NCBI GenBank assembly: GCA_000733355.1
Contig: JNVV01000004.1
Span: 981,046 to 1,045,045 of the forward strand
Direction: 5' to 3'
Source of the DNA: Falciphora oryzae
Taxonomy: Eukaryota; Ascomycota; Sordariomycetes; Magnaporthales; Magnaporthaceae
DNA: 64,000 bases
Below the pieces are notes generated by a model, which ran no database searches, was not told where the DNA came from, and saw only the letters and a program-made list of their open reading frames with translations. Numbering within the stretch: the stretch's first letter is position 1; each line of letters starts with the position of its first letter. The position numbers and the translations under genes are program-made. This document shows positions 10,578 to 21,978 of this stretch, piece after piece.

Positions 10578-11789
10578 CGTCAATCGATGCAGGCTAGCCG
10601 TCGAATCACGTCGCGGATCTTGGCCCACGGGGCGGGCTGGCTGTCAAGGGATGGGTCAAATGGAGTCTGGAAGACGACAACACCTTTCGAAGGACTTGCC
10701 AGCACCGCGTGTGCCCGGCCAGCAACTGTCTGGACCCCGTTACCTGGGGCTGGCCTGAGCGACCCTCTTGGCTGAGGTCAATGGGTCTAATAGGCTGGGG
10801 GTTACGCCGTTGGCAACGCTGCGCTGGCGGGCGACGCTTTCGAGGATCTGGTCTCAATGGTTCTGCCAAGGCAGCGATTCCCGTCCCGCCCCAGGGAAGG
10901 AACGGGTGGTGGCTGCGCCTCAGTGTCGGGCGTTTTTCTTCTTCTCACGCGCACTTTCTCCTTGTTTGCACGGACTCTTCGGCACTGTCACGAGGAATTC
11001 TGGGAAGGAAAAAAAGAATGGAGCACTGATCATTCATTCACGAGTGAGCGTTGGATCTCTTCCCTTTTCCCCTCTTTCTAGCCGTTTTTGGGATGTTGCT
11101 TTGAGCCTAGCTTTGCCGCCGTTTTATTTTTGAAGTGTCGGGCACACGCCTACACACGCAGCACTTACGTATTGTCGTGCCGACCTCGACTCGTCACATC
11201 TGCTGGCTGCAGCCCCATTGACGGCGCGTCGTCCCAATTGCAGCGCAGGACGGGCTGCCGTCACTGCCGGGCGACACCACTGACCAGGCCGAGGCTGCAG
11301 CCAGGGGAACCCGGCAACAGCCCGAGCGGAGCAGCTGACCCCCAGCACTGGCACTTTGGGCGCTTCAGGGGCTCGAAAACACACATTGGACGGAAACGCC
11401 AGGGGCCCTGGGCGCATTTCCTTGCGACTCTCCACACCAGGGCCCACCGCTTCCCGGGCACTCACTGATCGCTCCCTGGGCCCTACATCGATGCCGGCGA
11501 CGGGGGCTTCTGCAGCAAAAAGGGTCGCGTAACCATCATCTTCTTCTGGCGGGCGTAAACGTTCGATGTGGTCTGTCTCTGCGCGCCTGAGATGACACTG
11601 GCTTTGGGCCGGAGCAGGGCACCCATTCCACGAGGACCGGCTCCTGACCGACGGCAAGTCCCTCGGCCGCTTCCCCGCCAAGCGATTTAGACTGCACTGT
11701 AATTAGAGACGGGCTCGACATCGCCATCATCCCGGGAGCCGTGACCGCGTCTTAGCCGAGCCAGCCTGCCACCCGCCGCCGCACACGGG

Positions 11790-11807
11790 AAAAAAAAAAA
11801 AAAAAAA
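11790..11807 (+). repeat. A18 run 50 bp upstream of the flippase ATG
   Basis: Uninterrupted A18 in the presumed 5' leader or promoter of the P4-ATPase gene. Poly(dA) tracts are known to exclude nucleosomes in fungal promoters; a role here is inference. Confidence 0.9.
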
Positions 11808-11857
11808 GAGTGTCAACCGCCGTCGAAGCGCGCGCGCACGCCAGCGCAGGGCGCCCG

Positions 11858-14800
11858 ATGGCGCCTCCGCTCGAGGCCATCGAGGGAGGGACAGGGATTC
11901 TGCCGGCGCACCGTCGTCGGAGGCGGCTGCGGCTGTCGGACGGCATCGAGCGCTTCTCGGAGCGCCTCGCCGCGGCCTGGCGTAACACGGCCTCGGCCGG
12001 CGCCGCCAAGTTCTCGGCCTCGCTCCCCAGCTTCCGCCGCCAGGTGCCGCCCAGCAGCGATGGCCGACACATCCCGCTCGGCGCCCGCTGGCAGGGCGTC
12101 GAGCTGCGGGACCGGCGCACCGGCAAGCCCTACGTCTCCAACTTTATCCGCTCCAACCGCTACACGCTGTGGGACTTCCTGCCGCGCCAGCTGGTCTTCC
12201 AGTTCATGAAGATTGCAAACTTCTACTTCCTCATCATCGCCATCCTGCAGATGATCCCCGGGCTCAGCCCCGTCGCCAGCTACACCACGGGCGCGCCGCT
12301 CATCGTCTTTGTCAGCTTCAGCATGGCCAAGGAGGGCTACGACGACTACCGAAGGTATCGCCTGGACAAGGTGGAGAACGGGAGCGACGCCTGGGTCTAC
12401 GACCCCAACGGCGTCGCCAAGAAGAGCATGTCCAAGTCCAAGAAGCCGCGCACCAGCGGCAAGGGCCAGAAGAAGCGCGAGCGCCTCGACGACGAGACGG
12501 GCAACGGCACCGAGCTGCGCCACATGAGCCGCCGCTCCGGCAGCCTGGACGACGCCTGGACGCGCGTGCAGTGGCAGGACGTGCGCGTCGGCGACATCGT
12601 CCGCCTGGCCAGGGACAAGCAGGTGCCCGCCGACATGGTGCTCCTCTCGGCCACGGGCCCCAGCGGCATCGCCTACATCGACACCATGGCGCTCGACGGC
12701 GAGACGAGCCTCAAGAGCAAGCAGGCCTGCCCGCTCCTGGCTAAGCGCTGCGGCACCGTGGCCGGCATCGCGTCGTGCGACGCCGTCGTGGTCTCGGAGG
12801 ACCCCAACCTCGACATCTACTCGTTCGACGGCCGCGTCACGGTCGGGGACGAGACGGTGCCGCTCACCATGAACCAGGTCGTCTTTCGGGGGTCCACCAT
12901 GCGCAACACCAAGGAGGCGTACGGCCTCGTCATCAACTCGGGCGAGGAGTGCAAGATCAGGATGAACGCCAACAAGGGGACGCGCGCCAAGAACCCGGCC
13001 ATGCAGGCCATCACGAACCGCATCATCTTCTTCGTCGTCTTCGTCCTCATCATGCTCGCCGTCGGCATCAAGATCGGCAACGACCTGTTCGAGGCCGACT
13101 ATGGGCGCACGGCCTGGTACATGTTTGGCGCGCGGCTCAAGACGACCGAGCAGGTCTTTGGCATCATCATCCTGCTCAACACACTTATCCCTATCTCGCT
13201 CTACGTCAGCCTGGAAATCGTCAAGATTGGCCAGTTCTGGATGCTGCAGGACGTGGAGATGTACGACCCCGAGACCAACACGCCCATGGTGGCCAACACG
13301 ACCAGCATCCTCGAGAACCTGGGCCAGGTCAGCTACGTGTTCTCGGACAAGACCGGGACGCTGACCGAGAACATCATGCGCTTCCAGAAGATGAGTGCCG
13401 GTGGCTACGTGTGGCACCACGACGTGGGCGTCAGCGATGGCGCGCCTCAGGGCGAGCTGCGGACTCGGGACCTGCTGGAGCACCTGCAACACAGGCCAAA
13501 CTCGCCGCTCTCGGAGCGGGCGCTGCATTTCATTCTTTGCACGGCGCTCTGCAACACCTGTCTTCCCGAGGTGAAGGACAACGGCGAGATCGAGTTCCAG
13601 GCGGTCTCTCCTGACGAGCTCGCCCTCGTCAACGCCGCACGGGAGCTGGGGTACGTCATGGTGGATCGCGACAGCGAGACCATCACGCTCAAGTATGAAG
13701 GCGCGGACGGCAAGGCCAGGACCGAGGTCTACGGGATACTGGACGTCATCGAATTCACGAGCGACCGCAAGAGGATGACCATCATCCTGAGGACTCCGGA
13801 CAACAAGATTCTGCTGCTCAGCAAGGGCGCCGACAGCGCTCTCCTGCCACGTCTCAGGCTGAAGCAGCTCGCCGAAAGGGTCGCTGCCTCGGTCTCGCGC
13901 CGGACGAGCAAGCGCCGGAGTATGCGAATGGAATTGTCCAGGAATACGCACGGCCCCGAGAGCCCCACCATGTCGTCGGGTAGCGGGCGCAGGGGCGCAG
14001 GCCACGACGTACCCATGCTCCCGGACGCTGACATATTCGAGGCGTGCTTCAGGCACATCGAAGACTTTGCATCCGAAGGCCTGCGCACCCTGCTGTTTGC
14101 GTACCGGTACGTTGACCAGGCTGACTACCGGGGCTGGAAGCGCGAGTATCTCGAGGCAGAAACCAGCCTTACGGACCGGCAGGCCAGGATCGACGAGGTC
14201 GCCAGCAAGATGGAGGCGGACCTCGAGCTTGCGGGCATTACGGCCATCGAGGATAAGCTCCAGAAGGGCGTGCCGGAGACGATCGACAAGCTGCGGCGCG
14301 CCAACGTCAAGGTATGGATGCTGACTGGGGACAAGCGCGAGACGGCCATCAACATTGGCCACTCAGCCAAGATCTGCCATCCGTTTTCCGACCTCTTCAT
14401 CCTGGACGCCACGGACGGAGACGTCAAGGACACGATCGAGGGCGTGCTGCAGGAGGTGAACGAGGGCGCCATTCGGCACTCGGTCGTGGTCATCGACGGC
14501 CTCACCCTCACGGTGGTGGAGCGGGACGAGGCCTGCAAGAAGCTGTTCTACCTGCTGCTCACGCGGGTCGACGCCGTCATATGCTGCCGGGCGTCGCCGG
14601 CGCAAAAGGCAAACGTGGTAAGGTGCATCCGCGACCGGGTGCCGGGCTCCCTCACGCTCGCCATCGGCGACGGGGCCAACGACATCGCCATGATCCTGGC
14701 GTCGCACGTCGGCATCGGCATCTCGGGTCGCGAGGGCCTGCAGGCGGCGCGCATCTCGGACTACTCGATCGCGCAGTTCCGGTTCCTGCAGCGGCTGCTG

Positions 14801-15756
14801 TTCGTGCACGGCCGCTGGAACTACGTGCGGACGAGCAAGTACATCCTGGGCACCTTCTGGAAGGAGATCGTCTTCTACCTCAACCAGGCGCTGTACCAGC
14901 GCTACAACGGCTACACGGGCACGTCCTTCTTCGAGTCGGCCAGCCTGACGGTATTCAACGCGCTCTTCACGTCGCTCGCCGTCGTGCTGATGGGCATCTT
15001 CGAGAAGGACCTGTCGGCCGAGACGCTGCTCGCCATCCCGGAGCTGTATACCTATGGGCAGCGCGACAAGGGGCTCAACTTTGTCAAGTACGTCGGCTGG
15101 ATGATACTTGGCACCGCAGAGGCATTCGTCATCTCGTTTGCCGTCTGGGGCGCCTACAATGTCGCCTATTCGAACGAGGACACGACCGTCTTTTCCATCG
15201 GCAACGTTGCGTTTTCAGTATGCGTCATCTTTATCAACATCAAGATGCTGTAGGTCTTTGTCTCTCCGCTTCCAATGTCTACCCATTCTGTGTATGCCCA
15301 GCTAACAGTGAACACTACAACAATAGACTGATAGAGCTACACAACAAGACCATCATAGTCTTTGGCGGCTTCTTCATCACCGTGACGGGCTGGTGGCTGT
15401 GGAACCTGGTCCTGGCGGGCGTGTACAAAGAGAGCATCGGTCCCTACGTCGTCAAGGGCTCCTTCATCCACGGCTTCGGCCGCACCGCGGTGTGGTGGCT
15501 GTCCGTCATCGGGGCGCTCGCGGCCGTCGTGGTGCTCGAGCTGGCCGTCAAGAGCATCAGGCGCATCTACTTCCCGACCGACACCGTCATCATGCAGGAG
15601 CTCGAGCAGAAGCAGAGGAAGAAGGAAGCGGCAGCAGCAGCCGGGAGACGTCGGCGAGGAGGAAGCGGCGGTCAAGACGAGGTAGAGGGGCAGGAGCTAG
15701 AGAGGCAGAGCCGGCGCCATGATTTCGGCGGTGGGAGTGGAAAGCCCCCGAGGTAA
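11858..15756 (+). CDS. P4-type ATPase, phospholipid flippase (Dnf3-like)
   Basis: Exons 11858-15249 and 15327-15756 encode 1273 aa; the 77-bp intron has a GCTAAC branch site and CAATAG acceptor. P4-ATPases flip aminophospholipids or related lipids from the outer/lumenal to the cytosolic leaflet, coupled to ATP. Visible hallmarks: the FIRSNRYTLWDFLPRQL entry to TM1, LDGETSLK (actuator domain), PISL in TM4, the phosphorylated Asp in DKTGTLTEN (about 497), TGDKRETAINIG and GDGANDIAM. The last exon supplies the final membrane helices and a Lys/Arg-rich cytosolic tail. The GYDDYRRYRLDK segment after TM2 resembles the Dnf3 branch. The open frame continues 16 codons upstream to a GTG, so I chose the first ATG; an upstream 5' exon remains possible. 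Full length, no defects seen. Confidence 0.93.
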
Positions 15757-16451
15757 CAGCCTATTCATCTCGCGTTTTTTTTTTTTTTTTTTTTCTCAGC
15801 CCTCGGCCCGTTCAAGCACTCTAACTAGGTAGGTGCAGAACTAACTACTAACTCGTATTGTCGTATTGTATATAATCGTCCACATATATCTGTCACTGGC
15901 GATCTACTTTTTTTTGTTTTCTTTCTTTTGTATGTAGCGGCGAATTTGTCTGCAGCGAGCATCACAACGTGGGCACCACCTATTTGGGACCCCTCTCTTG
16001 ATTTTTCTCTTTTCTTTTCCTTTTTCCTTTTCCTTTTCCTTTGGCGATCTCATGTTTGCATGACTGTCATCTGTTAGAATATGTCAGGTCTCTCAACGAG
16101 CAACACCATTTGGTGGTATACAATGATAGGAACATTCCCTTTACCGAGTCGAGTTTGAATGGCGGTGACTACAGTGCCTTTAGAGGTGGGCAGTCCCGAT
16201 GGGTTTTTACGGGATGGACACAAGGGAATACGCGACGTCGCAATCGCTGGAGCCCGTCGGAAGAGCATGTACCCGGTCGTTTGGCGACAGGGGTCCTGGG
16301 TCGACGGCATTTCTACGGATTCTCAAAAGATGCACTCTGCAACTCTCTGTTTTCACTAGGTCGCAAACGCTTGTAAGACTGACTTTCACAACGGACGGTC
16401 CATACCCTCATTTTTGATCTTTGTTTTTGCAACGTTACCCCCCCTCTCACG
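15757..16451. other. Intergenic: flippase 3' flank and PAQR 5' flank
   Basis: It contains a T20 run (15775-15794), 18 bp after the flippase stop, and a pyrimidine-rich TTTTCC repeat (about 16004-16043). No coding signal. Confidence 0.6.
15775..15794 (+). repeat. T20 homopolymer in flippase 3' region
   Basis: Uninterrupted T20 immediately downstream of the stop codon. Confidence 0.95.
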
Positions 16452-17967
16452 ATGAGGTCGGAGATGCGGGGCTTTCAGGCCCCGGTCCCTCACAGCGGCC
16501 TCGTGCTCGTTGACGAGGACGGCACCAGCGACCGCGCTGGCGGCGGTCTGTCGTCGTCGGTCGCGGCGCTCGGGGCGTCCAAGGCGGGGACGAGGAGGAA
16601 GAAGGGGTCGGGCAAGGGGCGCGAGAAGGAGCGGACGAAGGAGGCGGCGAACCCCGGGCCGGCGGCGGAAGCAGCTGGGGGGCGACGGCTGCTGGTGTGG
16701 GAAGAGCTCCGTAGGTTTTGAGACGCCGTTCTGATGCTGTGTTGTTGGTTTATATCTGACATGGGCTTTTTCTTCTTTTTTCTATGGTTGGTTCCTAGCG
16801 TTGTGGCAACGGCAGTAAGTGTCTATCTGTCCCCGGGATTGTTCGAGGTTGCAAACACTAAACGGGTGTCTTTGTGGCTACCTGTAGGCAAGGGGGCAAC
16901 CTTATTTTTACAGGATACAGGTGAGTTGTGCGGGCATTATCAAAGAGGTACTTGGGCAACAGCTAACAGTCTGGTAACCCGATAAACCCTACCAACAACA
17001 GGAAAGCTCCAGGGACAGCCAAGGACTGCCTAGCAAGCTGGTTTTATTTGCACAACGAAAGCGGTAGGCCAAGTCACTCACTCCTTGTACCCTCCATCTA
17101 GCCCTTCCCACAACCAAAGCTGACAAGGAAAAAAAAAGTCAACATCCACTCCCACACCCTCGGCGCCCTCCTCTTCCTCCTCCTCCCCCTCTACATCTTC
17201 TCCTCTCAGGTCCCCCCGCGCTACGCAGCCGCCACGCCCGGCGAGGTCCTCGTCTGCGGCGTCTACTTCGCCGGCGTGGCCGTCTGCTTCGTCCTCTCGG
17301 CCGCCTTCCACACCTTTATCCCCCACAGCCTGGCCGCCTTCCGCCTGGGCCTCAAGCTGGATATCCAGGGCTGCCTGCTGCTCATGTGGGGCAGCACCGT
17401 GCCTCTTGTCTACTACTCGTTCCCGCCTCCCCTCTGCAGCCATAACCACTCCCGACATGACGACGGCGGCGGGGCAGGGGCGGCGGCGCTGAGGCGGACG
17501 GGGTACTTTGTGGCGATAGCCGTCTTGGCCCTGGGGTGCAGCGCCGCGACCTTCGCCCCCGCGCTGGATGGCGCGCGGGGCACCGTGCCGCGCTCGCTGC
17601 TGCTCGCGGCCTTCGGGCTGGCGTCGTTCGTCGCGCCCGTCGTGCACGGCGCCGCGCTGGGCCCCGGCGGGTTCGAGGAGCACGCGCGCCGGATAGGCCT
17701 GCCGTGGGTCGCGGTGACGGCGGTGTGTAATGTTGCGGCGCTGGTGGTGTACATCTCCAAGGTGAGCCAGGGTGTCCACAGAGTTATGTAATGGTATCAA
17801 TGCTAATAGGTCACGCACAGCTTCCCGAAAGGTGGTACCCTCGCCGCTTTGACATTGTTGGTCATAGCCATCAGCTTATGCACATACTCATCGTCTGCTC
17901 TGCTCTTGCCTACGCCATGGCCGTGGTGGAATCCTTCGATGCGCGGCATGCGGAAGGGGGATGCTGA
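16452..17967 (+). CDS. PAQR/Izh-type (adiponectin receptor/hemolysin III family) membrane protein
   Basis: Six exons give 379 aa: 16452-16710, 16799-16814, 16888-16920, 17002-17063, 17139-17761, 17821-17967. The joins reconstruct the conserved entry to the family: WEELPLWQR, then GGNLIFTGYRKAPG, then FYLHNESVNIHSHTLGALLF. Later hallmarks are SAAFHTFIPHS (metal-binding Ser/His) and LPERWYPRRFD...GHSHQLMH near the C-terminus. About seven membrane helices are expected. Fungal members (Izh) are linked to sterol/lipid signalling, zinc homeostasis and ceramidase-like activity. Two exons are only 16 and 33 nt. The intron 17064-17138 ends in A9 followed directly by G, so its acceptor has no pyrimidine tract. 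Exon 1 encodes a Gly/Lys-rich cytosolic N-terminus. All phases agree, so I trust the model despite the tiny exons. Confidence 0.88.
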
Positions 17968-18095
17968 TGATTTTGCGGCATACCCCTGGCTCAGGACTGA
18001 GGTAGAATGTGTTTAGGCGATAGAGTTCTTTGCATATTGGGCCCCATTAGTGCATATAGGTAGGATAAAGAAGACACCAAATAGCGCTACGAAAA

Positions 18096-20414
18096 TCATG
18101 TCCCGTTCCTCCTCCGCCCGCCGCCCTTGCTCCTTTCGATGTGGCCGCGCAGGACCTTTTTAGTCTCGACCAGGCTGCGCTTCTGCTTTGCCTTTGCCTT
18201 GCCGAGCGTCATGAGGAAGTTCTTCTTGCGCGCCTTCTCCTTGTTGGTCGTGGATCCGCCGCGCGCGTCCTTCTGCGACTTGCGGATGGCCTTTGTCGAC
18301 TTGTGCTCGTCGCGGTCCGGCTTGCCCTCTTTCGCCATGGCCACGCGCTCCTCCTTGGTGCTCTTGCGCAGCGTCCCGGGAAGCTCGATCTGCTCCGCCG
18401 TGAGCGCCTCGTCCGCATGCCGCTGCTCCAGCTCGCGCTGCCGCTTCGTCCGCCCGCCCATGGCCTTGTCGACCTGTGCCTGCAGCCGCAGCTCCTGCAG
18501 CTTGGCCAGGTCCGCCGGCGTCAGGATCGTCGTGGTCGCGAGCTTGGATATCCTCTCTGCCTCGGACTTTGCGTCCGCCATCTCCTTGTCGCCGTCTTCA
18601 GCCTCCGAGCTCTCCGGGGAGCCGTCTTCCGCGTGAGCCGTCTTGACACGCTTGAGCTTGGGCGGCGCCTCGTCCTCGTCCGCGCTGACGTCGATCCAGC
18701 CGCCCGAGTCGCTGCTCTCGGACGACGCCACCTCCCATCCGTCATCATCCTCTTCCTCCTCCTCCTCCTCGCCCTCGCCAGGCTCCTCGGGAAGGCCCTT
18801 CTCTGCTCGCTTCCGCTTTTTCTCCTCCTCCTTCCAGCTCTCCAGGAGCTCGAGCCCCTCAATGCCACCGGCCTCCTCCTCGCCGAACCGTCTCTGCTGA
18901 ATCTCTCCGCTCTTGAGGCCCATGGTCGCCTCCTTTCCCCTGTCCTTCTTGCGCAGCATGTCGGCGCCCACCTCCCGGTAGAGCGACAAGAGACCGTTGG
19001 CGGCCATCATGACGCCCTTGTCCTTGCTCCTGCGGTACTGGACCAGATCCTGCAGCAGGGTCTCGTTCATGGCCAAGTGTTGACGCACGCAGATCTCGCG
19101 GATGGCGTTGAGCCCTGCGGCGGCCACCTCGGCGGCCGCGGCCTCGCTGACGAACTCGTTGGCGATCTTGATGACGAGAGGCTCGAGCGCGTCGGGCGGC
19201 ACGAGGTTGTGGGTTCCCTGGGCGAGCGAGGCGAGGAAGGAGGTGACGTTCTGCTGGCGCGGGGTCAGGAACTTGGCGAACCACGAGTAGAGAGAGATGA
19301 TGGTGAGCTTGTGCAGGCCGACGAGGCGCGTGACGAGCTGCAGCGCCAGGAGGCGGCTGTCGAGCGAGAGCTTGTTCCTGGTGCTCTGCAGGTGCTTCTG
19401 GAACAGGGCATCCGCGAAGCCCTGGGGGTCGTGCAGCAGGTGCAGGGCCGAGAAGTTGAGCGGGTGTGGCTGGCCCTTTTTGCGCTCGGCCTTCTTGACC
19501 TTGGCGACGGCGTTCTTGTAGACCTTCTCAGTCTTCTTGGTCTTCTTGTTGATGCCGAGTTGGTGCTTGACCTTCCTAAGATCCGGCGCGGCCTCGTCAT
19601 CGCTGCTCTCGTCCTCGTGCTCCTCGCGCTCCTTGTCGCCGCCGAGAAAGAAGCGCACGCCGCCGACGATGACCTTCTCGTTGTCGGAGAGGCAGGCCTC
19701 CTTCATGACGGAGACGGGCTTGGCGTCGGTCCATATCTGGCGCTTCCACAGCTCGCGGGTGAGCTTGATGGCCCAGATGGCCTTGGAGGAGGTGCGGTCT
19801 GAGGTGACGAGGTTGAAGAGCACGGTCTGGATGGTGCGGTTGAGGCGGTGGTTGGTGGTCTTGGAGTTGGAGTTGCGCAGGTCGCTGAGGATCTTCTGGA
19901 AGAGCAGGGTGCGCAGGGACTTGCTCGGGGTGGAGACGAGGATGGGGAAGAGCGTGGTCAGGAGGCTGGTCGAGTCGATGATGTCCTTGCGGCGCAGCAG
20001 GACCAGGCTGCCGACGATCTTTTCGCGCAGGTCGCCGTCGAGGGCGGCATGGTGCTGCAGCAGGATACGCTTGAGGTCGTCGGGGAACTCGCGCAGCGAC
20101 TCGGGGTAGCAGTCGGCGACGTGGGCAATCAGGTCGATCAGGTCGTGGAACGACTGGACCTGGTCCGAGGACGCGGTCGAGGGCGACGAGAGGAAGATCT
20201 CGCGCTGCGACACATACTGCTCGTACTGCCGTTCAAACTCGTCCTGGTAGGACCGGGGGTCCCTCCGGATTTTATACTGCAGACTCGCGCTGATGAGTGA
20301 GAGTCGTTGTTAGTCGTTGATCTTCCCGCTCTGCCTTGCACAGGGAATTGAGCAGCGTTAAACATACAAGTCGGCGTCGATCTTCTCGAGCGCGGCTACC
20401 TTGCGTTTCCCCAT
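18096..20414 (-). CDS. SDA1: SDA1 homologue, 60S ribosome biogenesis factor
   Basis: Exons 20414-20368 and 20289-18096 encode 746 aa, close to yeast Sda1 (767). The first exon gives MGKRKVAALEKIDAD and a 78-bp intron joins it to the conserved YKIRRDPRSY / EFERQYEQY region. Sda1 is an essential nuclear, HEAT-like protein needed for 60S pre-ribosome maturation and export. Other family features: long helical N-terminal half (LIDLIAHVADCYP, FPDDLKRILLQHH), the NFSALHLLHDPQGFADALF block, a strongly acidic segment around residues 500-570, and a basic tail rich in Lys/Arg (KARKKNFLM, KKVLRGHIERSKGGGRRR). Full length. It converges on the upstream PAQR gene with only 128 bp between their stops. Confidence 0.93.
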
Positions 20415-21978
20415 TGTGAAAAAGCAGTGGCGTGTCGTTCGGGGAGGTTTGCGACCAATGTCGGCCGTAGGAAGGCCCTTGGTGTGAGGAGGAGCTTCCA
20501 GGGCGGTAGATAGCTTTTTTTTTTTTTCTTCCATCAGCGGGCGCCCGCATGGCCGCTATCGATAAGAATAAAATATCGTGTCACTACCATGTTACCCCTG
20601 CCAGCCCCCACATGGCCGCCAAATGTCCCACCAAAAGAAGCGCTTTGCGTCAGGGCTACCCCGACCGTTCACACCACCCACGCCAAATCCTCACACAATT
20701 GAGTGGTCGAGGTCACGATGGGGCCTCGCAGGCCCCGAAGCTCGAGAACAATGAAGATGCACCCACCACACCAAGCCCACGCCGTTCGGGATCGATCCGC
20801 GCCGTGGCGCATTCTCTCGTCATGCCGAAGATCGTGTCGCCAGTCGCTCGCTCAGCCAGCCAGCAATCCAGCGGCCCCTTGGCCCAGGCATCCCAAGCGT
20901 CCTGCCACTCCTTCGACCGCCACCTCACCCGGCAGACTCGGCAGATTTGGTCCTCGGGACAGGGGAAGCTCCGTTGACATCTGTATGCAGACCTGACGCA
21001 TGCAATCGAGGAAGCCCTCTGGTTCCATTTGTCGCTGGTCCCGGGGTTACATCTCACTGCCCGAGTCGACAAGGCGAGGGGCTTGACAAGCGTCAAGTGG
21101 AAAATGGATGAAGCCGCTGTTGGGTCTGCCGCTACAGCCATTTCGGCGGGCGAACGAGACAGCCAGACCCAAGGCCAGTCTCCTGCTGCGTTCGTTGGTG
21201 TGATACACAGCCAGCGCTAGCCATACGCAGCGGCCTCCCTTTTGGGCCACGCCTTTTTCTACTTGGCCTAGCCTAACTTAGGTTCCGTTGCATGCATCGC
21301 GCCCCGCAAACGAGTGGCGGTGCAAGGCCAATGTTTGCTGAGCACAGCATCCCCGTCCCTGCCTTTGTTGGCAAGCCTCGGAATGATACCTTCCTGGGCG
21401 TTATTCAAGACGGCTGCCCTTCGCTATTATGAGAGTGCCAGCACAGAAGTCTGTGGCTTGTGTTGCTTCTCTGCCGTCTCCTATGCCCGGAGGAACAGCC
21501 GTGGACTGTCGAGGGCGGCTGTAGCCAACACAGCGGCCGGCAACAAGCGGTACCAAGTACCCATCCATTCGCCGTGCAGCAGACAACCGCTGCGCCTCAT
21601 TCACGTCTCGCTCCAAAGCCGATGCAAATCCGCCCCGGTGTGGTGCCTTCAACAACGCCCAGCATGCAGTGCATGCACTCGTCCACCCATGGTTCGCCTG
21701 CTCCCGCACGCAGCCTTACCTGACATCAGGCACACTGCGCCCTCCCCGCCAGCACTTCAATATGATCCGTCCCCCGGCAGACTCGTTCCTTTCCCCTGAA
21801 CCCCCAAGCCGCGTGCTTTTACTTAAAAAAAAGACCACCCCGCCAAGTTCGAGACCAGAGCGGCCCCAGGGCGGGTTGCCCAAACCCTCATTCGCACTCA
21901 TCCGCGCGGTGCGGGCACATCTAGTCGATTCGCTCGCAGCCTGGCCTCACAGACCAGGCCCTGACCTCGATCCCGACC
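20415..21978. other. Divergent intergenic region, 1.56 kb
   Basis: It separates SDA1 (minus) from the Clr5-like/ankyrin gene (plus). ORFs of up to 160 codons occur on both strands but share no recognisable domain and overlap each other. I see no repeats beyond short T-runs near 20515. Confidence 0.5.

Larger units (their letters stand above)
9412..11857. other. Gene-free region of 2.4 kb
   Basis: No ORF here has a recognisable domain, and frames on both strands conflict. It holds a (TGAG)4 microsatellite (9761-9776), G-rich sequence around 10040-10150, an A22G16 purine tract (10540-10577) and an A18 run (11790-11807) just upstream of the flippase start. Confidence 0.5.

Noticed and set aside
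11813..14362. An 849-codon open frame on the minus strand opposite the flippase
   Set aside because: It is a shadow of GC-rich codons in the flippase gene; its composition is Val/Leu/Arg/Asp-rich without any motif.
18141..19802. A 553-codon plus-strand frame opposite SDA1
   Set aside because: Antisense mirror of SDA1 with a Leu/Arg/Val-rich composition and no domain.
20713..21141. A 142-codon minus-strand ORF with several cysteines (ICRVCRVRW)
   Set aside because: The cysteines do not form a known zinc pattern and other frames are equally open; not supported as a gene.
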